Below, one piece after another: positions 7,751 to 15,444 of a stretch of DNA of 18,988 bases. Made by a program: the position numbers and the translations under genes. Under the pieces are notes generated by a model. It was not told the DNA's origin, did no database searches, and saw only the letters and a list, made by a program, of their open reading frames with translations. Positions within the stretch are counted from its first letter, which is position 1, and every line of letters begins with the position of its first letter. This DNA is from Candidatus Thioglobus plumae (GTDB lineage Bacteria; Pseudomonadota; Gammaproteobacteria; PS1; Pseudothioglobaceae): assembly GCA_910595815.1 (NCBI GenBank), contig CAJVCM010000045.1:1-18988 (forward strand). The letters run 5' to 3'.

Positions 7751-9934
7751 ATGAAAAAGCGACTGGCTCTTTTTAACATTGTTTTACTATCAGGCACAAT
7801 CCACGCTCAAGGCGTTGTACTTAATTGTCAGCAAGATGATGGGCTGCTTTTCCCGAAACAGACGCTTTCTACGGATGACAGTCTAAATGTCATCGCAGAT
7901 CGAAGTGAAATTACCAAGAAAGATCAGTATCTATTAACTGGCAATGTTTCGCTTAATTCTAGCGAATATTACCTTGCTGCTGACAGAATTAATATTAAAA
8001 AATCTAGCAAAACCTCGAGTGCAACTGGTAATGTAAAATTTCAAGATCGTGATTTAATGATGATAGCTGATACAGCCTTTGTCCAGAAAAAAGATGACAG
8101 CACCTATACCTCTTTAGAGCGAATTAAGTTTCACTATCCAAAATTACAAATTAACGGCGGAGCAAAAAAAATCACCAATAATGGTGTCGAGCAGGTATTC
8201 GATTCTTCAACTTACAGCCTCTGTCCACTAGGTAATACTGACTGGCGCATGAAGGCCGACAAAATAACCCTAAATACAGCTGCTAACCAAGGTGTTGCTG
8301 AAGATGTTACCGTTGAGTTCTTTGGTGTGCCTATTTTCTACTCTCCTCGCCATACCTGGGTATTAGAAGGTCGAGGCTCAGGATTTTTAGCACCAGCTTT
8401 TGGTAGTTATAACGACTCTAACTCTAGTGCTTACCAAGTCAGAATTCCTTATTATTTTAATATCGCCCCTGATCGTGATTTTTTACTTTCACTCAACCAA
8501 TTATCGAGTCGTGGTAGTGTTTTAGAGGGTAAATATCGCCAGCTTATTACCGGTGGTGACAATTGGGATAGTGGTCGTTTTGAAGCCGAAGGTCACTATT
8601 TATACAAAGATGATATTACCAGTCAAGATCGCTGGTTGTTAAATTCTAAATTAGATTTAACACTTAACAAAAGAACTAAACTCAATATTGTTACTAACCG
8701 TGTATCAGACACTGATTATTTCAAGGAAATCACGCATGAAGACACCTCTGTCTCATCGCTTGATTCACACGCCAACTTGTTATACGACGATGAAAAAAGA
8801 AACCTCTATTTTTCAGTATTCTCTGAGAACAAACAACTTATTAATAGTGGTGCAGAAACCTATACGCGCGCACCAGAAGTTTTAATTTCTAAAGACGTTG
8901 AAGCTTTGGGTGGTCGAAATATCAATCTATCAATTTTAAGCACTAAATTTGCACACAAAAACCCAGATAAAGATACTGGTATTCGTACTCATGCACAAAT
9001 CAATTTTTCCAGAACCATTAGTAATAATGCCTACACATTAACACCCAGTTTAAATATCTCTAATACCGATTATGCAATGAATGGCTCTGCTAATCAAAAT
9101 CGCAGCATCGCCCAATTTAGGCTTGACTCTAAATTATTCTTAGAAAGGGAGACGCGATTATTTGATCGGGATGTGATTCAGACACTGACACCGAGACTGG
9201 CTTACAACTACACACCTAAAAAAGACCAAATCGATCTGCCAAATTTTGACTCAGAGGCTAAGAGTAATTCTTACGAAAGTCTTTTCTCTAGTCAAAAATT
9301 TACTGGTATTGACAGAATCAACAATGCCAATGACATTACTATTGGCTTCGAGTCTGACTTTATTGATGAAGAAACAGGCAGTACTTACCTTTCCTTAAAG
9401 GCGGCACAAGCATTCTATTCTGATGATCAAGATCTTGATATTAATGGCGCTTTAGCAAATCGAAGAAAGTACTCGGATATTTTTGCTTCTGCCAATTTCA
9501 CGTTCAATGACTACACATTCAATAACGCGTTTCAATACAATCCAGAAACCAGCAAGATTGACAAACGAGATAGTGCTATCACTTATTCACTCAGTCCTAG
9601 AAAATTTTTAACTATTGCGCATCATGACGATCAAGGTAAAAAATCAGTGGAACTTTATGGCGCTTACCCAGTATTCAACAATGTGCATATTTTTACCGGT
9701 ATTAATCGTTCATTAACGGATTCAATCACCAATAAAGAAACAACCGGTATTGCCTACGAATCTTGTTGTTGGGCAGTGCGTTTAGCGCACTTTAAGAAAC
9801 ATCTAAGTGGTAATGATTATGATTATGTTACTAAATTTGAATTGGTACTTAAAGGCTTAGCGTCTAGTACGCCAGAACTTGCCAGACGTTTAGAAAAAAA
9901 TATTCCAAACTACTTGGCCAACCTTGATGACTAA
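7751..9934 (+). CDS. lptD: LPS-assembly outer-membrane protein LptD
   Basis: Outer-membrane beta-barrel that, with lipoprotein LptE, inserts lipopolysaccharide into the outer leaflet. 727 residues from ATG 7751: signal peptide MKKRLALFNIVLLSGTIHA (1-19); OstA/LptA-like periplasmic domain (about 45-175) with LTGNVSLNSSEYYLAADRI and ATGNVKFQDRDLMMIADTA; then the barrel (about 195-727), entered through GVPIFYSPRHTWVLEGRGSG. All four cysteines that form the two inter-domain disulfides in E. coli LptD have counterparts: C26, C158 and the adjacent pair C672-C673 in YESCCW, so the DsbA-dependent maturation pathway is probably kept. It is first in a run with surA, whose product is the chaperone known to deliver LptD to the outer membrane. 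Candidate promoter elements lie upstream. Confidence 0.97.
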   Translation: MKKRLALFNIVLLSGTIHAQGVVLNCQQDDGLLFPKQTLSTDDSLNVIADRSEITKKDQYLLTGNVSLNSSEYYLAADRINIKKSSKTSSATGNVKFQDRDLMMIADTAFVQKKDDSTYTSLERIKFHYPKLQINGGAKKITNNGVEQVFDSSTYSLCPLGNTDWRMKADKITLNTAANQGVAEDVTVEFFGVPIFYSPRHTWVLEGRGSGFLAPAFGSYNDSNSSAYQVRIPYYFNIAPDRDFLLSLNQLSSRGSVLEGKYRQLITGGDNWDSGRFEAEGHYLYKDDITSQDRWLLNSKLDLTLNKRTKLNIVTNRVSDTDYFKEITHEDTSVSSLDSHANLLYDDEKRNLYFSVFSENKQLINSGAETYTRAPEVLISKDVEALGGRNINLSILSTKFAHKNPDKDTGIRTHAQINFSRTISNNAYTLTPSLNISNTDYAMNGSANQNRSIAQFRLDSKLFLERETRLFDRDVIQTLTPRLAYNYTPKKDQIDLPNFDSEAKSNSYESLFSSQKFTGIDRINNANDITIGFESDFIDEETGSTYLSLKAAQAFYSDDQDLDINGALANRRKYSDIFASANFTFNDYTFNNAFQYNPETSKIDKRDSAITYSLSPRKFLTIAHHDDQGKKSVELYGAYPVFNNVHIFTGINRSLTDSITNKETTGIAYESCCWAVRLAHFKKHLSGNDYDYVTKFELVLKGLASSTPELARRLEKNIPNYLANLDD

Positions 9935-10835
9935 ACATATGAAGTATTTACTATCACTGGTGTTTACCTTGTCGTTAAACACACTGGCAGCACCTAATAG
10001 CATCATTGCCGTTGTTAATGACGAACTCATCACTTTTGACGCTATTAATCAAGATATCAAACCCAACTCAACTAAAGAATACAAAATGCAGCTGGTTGAT
10101 CATCAAATTGATTTAGCACTACAATTACAAGAAATCAAAAAAATTGGCATTGAGCCAAAAGTCACCTCTATCAACGCCTCACTTAGTGATATTGCTTCAA
10201 AAAATAAATTAACGCTTGCCCAGTTACAATCTTTAGATCAATTTGATGAAATTGTTCAAGACATTACCGATCAATTATCATTAATTGGCCTTAAGCAATA
10301 TATTGCACAAAAGGCAGATGCTCATTTAACAGCAGCCGAAATTGAAGCTGAACTTGCTAAAAAACCAAACGGGTTAAACGACTTAAAAAAACAAGTAAAA
10401 ATTGCACAAATAGCAATTAGTTCAATTGATCAAACTAATTCAGTATTGCAATCTCAAGATGATCTTATTAAACAATTTTTAATCGATCTCAGTCATAAGA
10501 TCGAGAAAGGCACATCTTTCTCAGATTTAGCCAAATTACATTCTCAAGACTCTTCATACAAAGATGGTGGAGAGTCTGGCTGGCTGATGACAGACGACCT
10601 TCCGGCTGTGTTTAAAAAAGAGATTGACAAACTGACCAAAGATGTTTTGTCTAAACCATTTAAAGCAGGTAAAGGCTGGCGAATCATAAAAATTATTGAC
10701 ACAAGGAAGATCGATATTCGCATCAGAATTATTAAAGCAAAACTTATTAAGGCAAAACAAAATACTTATTTTAAGGACTGGGTTAAAACACTCAGGAAAG
10801 ACGCCTATATAGAAATCTTTGATCACAAACTATAA
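9927..10835 (+). CDS. surA: SurA-like periplasmic chaperone with one degenerate parvulin domain
   Basis: Periplasmic chaperone for outer-membrane proteins. 302 residues from ATG 9927, which overlaps the lptD stop by 8 bases; ATG 9939 (MKYLLSLVFTLSLNTLA signal peptide, cut before APN) is an equally possible start, TTG 9924 less so. After the signal peptide comes a SurA_N-type domain (about 24-150: IIAVVNDELITFDAI, SKNKLTLAQLQS), one parvulin-like domain (about 155-260: GTSFSDLAKLHSQDS, GGESGWL, LPAVFKKEI) and a C-terminal helix (KDWVKTLRKDAYIEI) matching the SurA end. E. coli SurA (428) has two parvulin domains; only one is present. Both conserved parvulin histidines are replaced (Q161 where ARHILL is expected, R252 in GWRIIKI), so isomerase activity is doubtful while chaperone function is plausible. 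The position after lptD supports SurA. Confidence 0.87.
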   Translation: MTKHMKYLLSLVFTLSLNTLAAPNSIIAVVNDELITFDAINQDIKPNSTKEYKMQLVDHQIDLALQLQEIKKIGIEPKVTSINASLSDIASKNKLTLAQLQSLDQFDEIVQDITDQLSLIGLKQYIAQKADAHLTAAEIEAELAKKPNGLNDLKKQVKIAQIAISSIDQTNSVLQSQDDLIKQFLIDLSHKIEKGTSFSDLAKLHSQDSSYKDGGESGWLMTDDLPAVFKKEIDKLTKDVLSKPFKAGKGWRIIKIIDTRKIDIRIRIIKAKLIKAKQNTYFKDWVKTLRKDAYIEIFDHKL

Positions 10836-10846
10836 GCGTATCACCC

Positions 10847-11590
10847 ATGTCTAAATCGATCATTATCTTTGGATTTCACGCTATCCAGGCGCAGTTAGAT
10901 TCTAATCCTGAATGCTTACTCAAAGTATTAACACTAGATAATCGCAACGATAAACGCCTAAATACGTTAATCACTCAACTTGATCGTCTAGGTATTAATA
11001 CACAGCAAGCCAACAAACATCAATTAGATAAACTTACCAAAAATCAAACACACCAAGGTATTGCAGCTGAAATATTATTACCCACCCTACCTAACCTAAA
11101 TGACTTAATACATCATATTGAAAAACTCGATAATAACAGCTTAATACTAATATTAGATTCTATTCAAGACCCAAGAAACTTAGGTGCTTGTTTACGTAGT
11201 GCTAATGCTGCCGGTGTGGATTGCGTAGTCATTAACAAAGATGGTTCAGCGCCAATTAACGCATTAGTACACAAAACTTCAGCAGGTGCGCTAAACCAAC
11301 TTAAGATTTTTTCGGTGACTAATTTATCACGTACCATTAAAGCACTAAAAGAGCATAATATTTGGGTAGTTGGGCTAGATGGTGCGACAGATCAATCACT
11401 TTATCAAATCGATCTTACAACACCAACTGCGATAATCATGGGTGCTGAGGGTTCAGGCTTACGTTCACTGACCAAAAAATCTTGCGATCAATTGGCCATG
11501 ATCCCAATGCAAGGCAATGTTGAAAGTTTGAATGTTTCTGTTGCGACAGGTGTTGCCTTATTTGAAGCTAGCAGGCAGCGCCACCTCTAA
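10847..11590 (+). CDS. rlmB: 23S rRNA (guanosine-2'-O-)-methyltransferase RlmB, SpoU family
   Basis: Methylates the ribose of G2251 (E. coli numbering) in the peptidyl-transferase P-loop of 23S rRNA, using S-adenosylmethionine. 247 residues, near the E. coli 243. The N-terminal substrate-binding domain (about 4-80) begins IIIFGFHAIQAQL and ends HQGIAAEI. The trefoil-knot SpoU domain carries motif 1 (LDSIQDPRNLGACLRSANAA, 103-122, with the catalytic arginine R117), motif 2 (IIMGAEGSGLR) and motif 3 (IPMQGNVESLNVSVATGVAL). It follows surA by 11 bases and probably shares its transcript. In many gammaproteobacteria rlmB directly follows rnr; here rnr is over 7 kb away on the other strand. RlmB is preferred over TrmH from the N-terminal domain and the HQGI motif. 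Confidence 0.92.
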   Translation: MSKSIIIFGFHAIQAQLDSNPECLLKVLTLDNRNDKRLNTLITQLDRLGINTQQANKHQLDKLTKNQTHQGIAAEILLPTLPNLNDLIHHIEKLDNNSLILILDSIQDPRNLGACLRSANAAGVDCVVINKDGSAPINALVHKTSAGALNQLKIFSVTNLSRTIKALKEHNIWVVGLDGATDQSLYQIDLTTPTAIIMGAEGSGLRSLTKKSCDQLAMIPMQGNVESLNVSVATGVALFEASRQRHL

Positions 11591-11618
11591 ACTATTAACA
11601 TTAATTAAATTAAACCCT

Positions 11619-11654
11619 AAAAGCTTGATTTTTTGGTAAAATTGTCAAGTTTTT
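11619..11654 (+). terminator. AT-rich hairpin between rlmB and yceD, possible terminator
   Basis: The arms AAAAGCTTGA (11619-11628) and TCAAGTTTTT (11645-11654) pair over 10 positions (one G-U), with a second inner match TTTT/AAAA (11631-11634 / 11638-11641) in the loop. The 3' arm runs into T residues, as in an intrinsic terminator, but the stem is GC-poor. It may end lptD-surA-rlmB transcripts or act as a leader structure for yceD, which starts only 10 bases further on. TAAAAT (11637-11642) and TACAAT (11654-11659) in the same stretch resemble -10 boxes, without good -35 partners. Confidence 0.4.
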
Positions 11655-11663
11655 ACAATACTG

Positions 11664-12173
11664 ATGAAACAAGGAATACCCGAGCTAATAAAGCTTTTTA
11701 AATTCGCCTCTAAGTCATTAATCTTTTCACAGGTTTATCAAGTGAAAGATTTTCCTAGAATTAGCGCTTTAGTCAGCAATCAAGACGCATCGGTTAGTGT
11801 TGAATTAAATTTTAGCACTGAGAATAATAGAATTCCTTGTATTACCGGTAAAATCGAACTGGATGTGGCACTCACCTGCCAACGTTGTTTAAATGAAGTC
11901 AGTGTTCATTTGCAGCCTAAATTTCAGCTTGCTTTTTTAAAAAACGAACAACAGGGCGAAGAGCTAGACTCTAGCTTTGAGACGATTCTAAATGCTGACG
12001 AAGAATTTTCGACTATAGAATTTATAACGGATGAAGTGTTAATATCCATCCCGATGATTCCCATGCATGAGCATGAGTGTGCATCGTACAAAGACACAAC
12101 GCCGATAAAAGAGCAAAAGCGTGAAAACCCTTTTGCAGTATTAAAACAATTGAAAAACCCAACTAAGGAGTAA
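11664..12173 (+). CDS. yceD: Large ribosomal RNA subunit accumulation protein YceD (DUF177)
   Basis: Conserved partner of ribosomal protein L32; the family is named for a role in 23S rRNA accumulation, with biochemical mechanism unsettled. 169 residues (E. coli 173). Visible family features: a CxxC pair in TCQRCL (C72, C75), the segment SIPMIPMHEHECA (about 128-140, C139) matching the PVVPVHDSEHC region of E. coli, and the closing NPFAVLKQLKNP. The start at 11664 aligns the N-terminus with the family, although no Shine-Dalgarno precedes it and the 5' leader would be very short if the -10-like boxes just upstream are used. rpmF follows after 5 bases, with its ribosome site overlapping the yceD stop, the near-universal arrangement. 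Confidence 0.9.
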   Translation: MKQGIPELIKLFKFASKSLIFSQVYQVKDFPRISALVSNQDASVSVELNFSTENNRIPCITGKIELDVALTCQRCLNEVSVHLQPKFQLAFLKNEQQGEELDSSFETILNADEEFSTIEFITDEVLISIPMIPMHEHECASYKDTTPIKEQKRENPFAVLKQLKNPTKE

Positions 12174-12178
12174 AAAAA

Positions 12179-12376
12179 ATGGCTGTACAAAAAAGTAGAA
12201 AAACCCCTTCAAAAAGAGGTATGCGTCGTTCACACAATGCACTAACTAGCCCAGCACTATCTGAAGATCAAGAAACAGGTGAAACCCACTTGCGTCACCA
12301 TGTAACTGCTGATGGTTACTACCGTGGTAAAAAGGTCATCAATAAAGTGGAAGACGTTCAGGAAGTAGAAGCTTAA
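12179..12376 (+). CDS. rpmF: 50S ribosomal protein L32
   Basis: Small basic protein of the large ribosomal subunit near the peptide exit tunnel region. 65 residues (E. coli 57). The N-terminus MAVQKSRKTPSKRGMRRSHNAL is the diagnostic L32 sequence, followed by HHVTADGYYRGKKV. It lacks the two CxxC zinc motifs of some L32 proteins, as is usual in Gammaproteobacteria. The tail KVEDVQEVEA is acidic and slightly longer than in E. coli. A strong Shine-Dalgarno AAGGAG (12165-12170) lies 8 bases before the ATG and overlaps the yceD stop, giving high expression within the same transcript. plsX follows after 6 bases. Confidence 0.97.
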   Translation: MAVQKSRKTPSKRGMRRSHNALTSPALSEDQETGETHLRHHVTADGYYRGKKVINKVEDVQEVEA

Positions 12377-12382
12377 GTCCTA

Positions 12383-13420
12383 ATGACGGTCAAGGTATCA
12401 ATTGATGCCTCAGGGGGAGATCATGGGATACCAGTTACTATTGTAGCTGGTCTTAAAGCCTTGGGCGCGTTTCAAGACTTACACCTAAATTTTGTAGGTG
12501 ACGAGTCTGCAATTCAAGCAGAGCTTGCTAAGCACTCATCCGTACAAAAACTATCTAATCGTTTCAATATTACTCACGCTAGTGAAGTGATTAAAATGAA
12601 CGAATCCCCTTCAATCGCACTGCGTAAAAAGAAAGATTCATCAATGCGTGTTGCTATCAATCTAGTCAAAGACGAAACCGTTGATGCTTGTGTTAGTGCT
12701 GGCAATACTGGTGCACTAATGGCCATTTCACGTTTTGTATTAAAAACCATTAAAGGTATTGACCGCCCTGCCATTATGGGTCGCATGCCAACTATGACAG
12801 GCCATACTCACATGCTAGACTTGGGTGCGAATGTTGATTCCAAACCAGAAGCTTTGGTTGAGTTTGCGGTAATGGGCTCTATTGCTGTTGAGCATACTGA
12901 AAATATCACCGCACCTAGTGTAGGTCTTCTCAATATTGGCGAAGAAGAAATGAAGGGTAATGACAACATTAAAAAAACAGCAGAATTACTTAAAGCCTCT
13001 AATTTAAATTATGTTGGCTTTATTGAAGGTGATGATATCTACAAAGGCACTGTCGATCTAGTGGTTTGCGATGGCTTCGAAGGCAATATTGCGCTTAAAG
13101 CATCAGAAGGTGTGGCAGCAATGATGGGGCATTATCTAAAGCAAGCATTCACCAAAAATATTTTTACTAAAATTGTCGCTCTGATTGCGACACCGGTTTT
13201 AAAAGATTTTAAATCTAGTTTAGATCCTGGAAAATATAATGGTGCTAGCTTATTAGGTCTCCGCGGTATTGTAATTAAAAGCCATGGCGGTGCGAATGCT
13301 GATTCATTTTTCCAAGCAATCAAAGAAGCTTACCTTGAAGCACACGCTAAAATCATTGAAAAGATTACCGCTCAGGTATCATTAGAACTAGAAAATCAAA
13401 AAGGTAAAGCTAATGAGTAA
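12383..13420 (+). CDS. plsX: Phosphate acyltransferase PlsX
   Basis: Converts acyl-ACP to acyl-phosphate, the donor used by PlsY for the first acylation of glycerol-3-phosphate in phospholipid synthesis; peripheral membrane enzyme. 345 residues, normal length. Visible: VSIDASGGDHG near the N-terminus, NESPSIALRKKKDSSMRVA, CVSAGNTGALMA, RPAIMGRMPT, LDLGANVDSKPE, LLNIGEEEMKGN, VVCDGFEGNIALK and the C-terminal GIVIKSHGGANADSF, all in family order. It lies 6 bases after rpmF, and its end overlaps the fabH start by 8 bases, implying translational coupling. The yceD-rpmF-plsX-fabH order is the standard gammaproteobacterial lipid/ribosome cluster. The Shine-Dalgarno is weak, so translation probably depends on the upstream gene. 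Confidence 0.97.
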   Translation: MTVKVSIDASGGDHGIPVTIVAGLKALGAFQDLHLNFVGDESAIQAELAKHSSVQKLSNRFNITHASEVIKMNESPSIALRKKKDSSMRVAINLVKDETVDACVSAGNTGALMAISRFVLKTIKGIDRPAIMGRMPTMTGHTHMLDLGANVDSKPEALVEFAVMGSIAVEHTENITAPSVGLLNIGEEEMKGNDNIKKTAELLKASNLNYVGFIEGDDIYKGTVDLVVCDGFEGNIALKASEGVAAMMGHYLKQAFTKNIFTKIVALIATPVLKDFKSSLDPGKYNGASLLGLRGIVIKSHGGANADSFFQAIKEAYLEAHAKIIEKITAQVSLELENQKGKANE

Positions 13421-14357
13421 ATTTGCAAGAATCATTGGTACAGGCTCTTATTTGCCACCTAAAGTAGTGACCAATGATGACTTATCCAAAACCATTGATA
13501 CTTCCGATGAATGGATTAGCAGTAGAACGGGTATTAAAGAAAGACGCGTTGTTACTGATGAGTCTACTTGTGATTTAGCCATTATTGCTTCTAATAACGC
13601 ACTTGAAATGGCCGGCATTGATGCCAGTGAATTAGATTTAATCATCCTTGCCACTACCACACCAGATAAAATTTTTCCAGCAACAGCAACCATGTTGCAA
13701 ACGGCGATTGGTGCATCGTGTCCTGCCTTTGATCTTCAGTCAGTTTGCGCAGGATTTGTCTTTGCACTTACTACAGCTGAGCAATATATCAAAACCGGTG
13801 CGGCTAATAAAGTACTGGTTGTTGGTAGTGAAACCTTATCTCGCATTGTTGATTGGAGTGACCGCTCAACCGCTATTCTTTTTGGTGATGGTGCTGGCGC
13901 CGTTGTGCTTAGTGGTAGCGAAGAAACCGGCATCCTACATTCAAAACTCTATAGCGATGGTAATTACTTATCTTCGTTGCAAGTGAGTAATAACTATATC
14001 AACGAAACTGGATTTATTGAAATGTCAGGCAATGAAGTCTTTAAGATTGCTGTTAATCGCCTTTCTTCTTTAGCGGAAGAGACGCTTAAAGAATGTAACA
14101 TGAGTTCAGATGAGCTTGATTGGATGGTGCCTCATCAGGCCAATATTCGTATTATTTCTGCAGTCGCTAAACGCATTAAAACCCCAATGGACAAAGTCAT
14201 TGTTACCCTAGAAAAACACGGCAACACTTCAGCTGCTTCTATTCCATTAGCCCTAGATACAGCGGTGCGAGACGGTCGCATTCAAAAAGGTCACACCTTG
14301 TTATTTGAAGGTATTGGCGGTGGTTTTAGCTGGGGTAGTGTTTTAGTTAAATTCTAA
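13413..14357 (+). CDS. fabH: 3-oxoacyl-ACP synthase III (KASIII)
   Basis: Condenses acetyl-CoA with malonyl-ACP to start each fatty-acid chain in type II synthesis; cytoplasmic homodimer. 314 residues (E. coli 317). The catalytic triad is complete: C112 in SVCAGF, H241 in PHQANIR and N271 in HGNTSAAS, matching E. coli C112, H244 and N274. Other family motifs are SDEWISSRTGI (31-41), FGDGAGAVV and the closing FEGIGGGFSWGSVLVKF. It starts inside the 3' end of plsX. The usual next genes fabD, fabG, acpP and fabF do not follow: the gene ends in a 4-base overlap with the convergent ispA stop, and no terminator hairpin is visible there. Confidence 0.97.
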   Translation: MSKFARIIGTGSYLPPKVVTNDDLSKTIDTSDEWISSRTGIKERRVVTDESTCDLAIIASNNALEMAGIDASELDLIILATTTPDKIFPATATMLQTAIGASCPAFDLQSVCAGFVFALTTAEQYIKTGAANKVLVVGSETLSRIVDWSDRSTAILFGDGAGAVVLSGSEETGILHSKLYSDGNYLSSLQVSNNYINETGFIEMSGNEVFKIAVNRLSSLAEETLKECNMSSDELDWMVPHQANIRIISAVAKRIKTPMDKVIVTLEKHGNTSAASIPLALDTAVRDGRIQKGHTLLFEGIGGGFSWGSVLVKF

Positions 14358-15208
14358 AACTTTCTTGATTGTAATTGTTCGGTCAGATTACACAATTCAT
14401 CTGTGTCTACACTTAATTGATCTAACTTTTTAAAAGCTTGTTGATACAACTGCTGATAGGTTTTTGTTGCTTTATCTAAACCTAATAGCGCGGGATAAGT
14501 CGGTTTATTTTTATCAGTATCTGAATGCTGATTTTTACCTAATACACCTTCAGGGGTAAGCACATCTAAAACATCATCTTGAACTTGGTAAGCCAAGCCT
14601 ATATCCTGCGCAAAACCATGTAATATCTGCTGATCTTCGGCACGACACTGGCTTGAAACTAAAGCGCCTAATTTAACCGAACAACTGAGTAGTGCACCGG
14701 TTTTCTTTCGGTGCATGTTTTGTAGAGTTTCGATATCAATGATTTTTGAGACCACAGACAAATCGATTGATTGACCTTCAGCCATCTCAAAAGCCGCATG
14801 TGTAAGTGCTTGCAATAAAGCTATTCGCACCTCAGTTGATAAGCCATCATCATTGGTTAGCACCTCAAAGGCCAAGGCCTGTAAGCCATCACCTGCCAAT
14901 ATAGCCTGAGCCTCGCCAAATTGCTTATGACAAGCGGGTTGATTATGACGTATATCGTCATCATCCATCGCTGGTAAATCATCATGAATCAAAGAATAAG
15001 CATGAATCAATTCCACAGCGCAAGCGCTCGAATCGACTAAATCAAGATCTGCACCAAAAGTATTGGCCACAGCATAAGTTAAGATTGGTCGGAAACGCTT
15101 ACCACCAGACAATACGCTATAACGCATGGCTTCGGTCAAGCTACCTTGGATCGATAAATATCCATCTAAGTGCTGATTAACACGTTGAGCATAGTCTTTA
15201 AAACTCAT
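14354..15208 (-). CDS. ispA: Farnesyl diphosphate synthase (short-chain prenyl synthase)
   Basis: Adds isopentenyl diphosphate to dimethylallyl and geranyl diphosphate to give farnesyl diphosphate, precursor of undecaprenyl carrier lipid and quinone tails. 284 residues (E. coli 299). Visible: GGKRFRP (35-41) for diphosphate binding; the first aspartate-rich motif DDLPAMDDDD (76-85), with the two-residue-spaced form typical of bacterial short-chain synthases; FGEAQAILAGDGLQ; KKTGALL (168-174); and the second motif DDVLD (211-215) in YQVQDD. It follows xseB by 16 bases, the common xseB-ispA pair; dxs, which often follows, is absent because fabH converges at the 3' end. Whether the product is farnesyl or geranyl length cannot be settled from motifs alone. 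Confidence 0.95.
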   Translation of the reverse strand: MSFKDYAQRVNQHLDGYLSIQGSLTEAMRYSVLSGGKRFRPILTYAVANTFGADLDLVDSSACAVELIHAYSLIHDDLPAMDDDDIRHNQPACHKQFGEAQAILAGDGLQALAFEVLTNDDGLSTEVRIALLQALTHAAFEMAEGQSIDLSVVSKIIDIETLQNMHRKKTGALLSCSVKLGALVSSQCRAEDQQILHGFAQDIGLAYQVQDDVLDVLTPEGVLGKNQHSDTDKNKPTYPALLGLDKATKTYQQLYQQAFKKLDQLSVDTDELCNLTEQLQSRKF

Positions 15209-15224
15209 AAAATCGTCTTTAAAG

Positions 15225-15443
15225 TTAGTCTAATGGTTTTTGAGTTTGATAATCATCATCAGCACTTAACAATGCGATTTTTTGCTCTGCTGCGCTCAGT
15301 GCTGATTGACATTGGCGTGTTAGTTGTACGCCTTGTTCGAAATACTTCAACGAATCTTCCAGGCTTAGATCACCAGATTCCATGGTCTTTACAATGCTTT
15401 CCAATTCCAGCAAGCCTTTATTAAAATCAAATTTTTTTGTCAT
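15225..15443 (-). CDS. xseB: Exodeoxyribonuclease VII small subunit
   Basis: Small helical subunit that assembles in several copies on XseA to form exonuclease VII, which cuts single-stranded DNA to oligonucleotides. 72 residues from ATG 15443 (E. coli 80). The family pattern is clear: FDFNKGLLELESIVKTMESG, then DLSLEDSLKYFEQGVQLTR and a trailing coiled helix with CQSALSAAEQKI. The frame extends to a GTG at 15464 inside the upstream gene, but the ATG is preceded by GGAGAG at 7 bases and lies one base after the upstream stop (TAATATG), so ATG 15443 is chosen. The large subunit xseA is not in the window. Confidence 0.92.
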   Translation of the reverse strand: MTKKFDFNKGLLELESIVKTMESGDLSLEDSLKYFEQGVQLTRQCQSALSAAEQKIALLSADDDYQTQKPLD

Positions 15444-15444
15444 A

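Noticed and set aside
13648..13986. 112-codon plus-strand frame inside fabH
   Set aside because: It is an alternative frame of fabH, whose catalytic residues are intact in the main frame.
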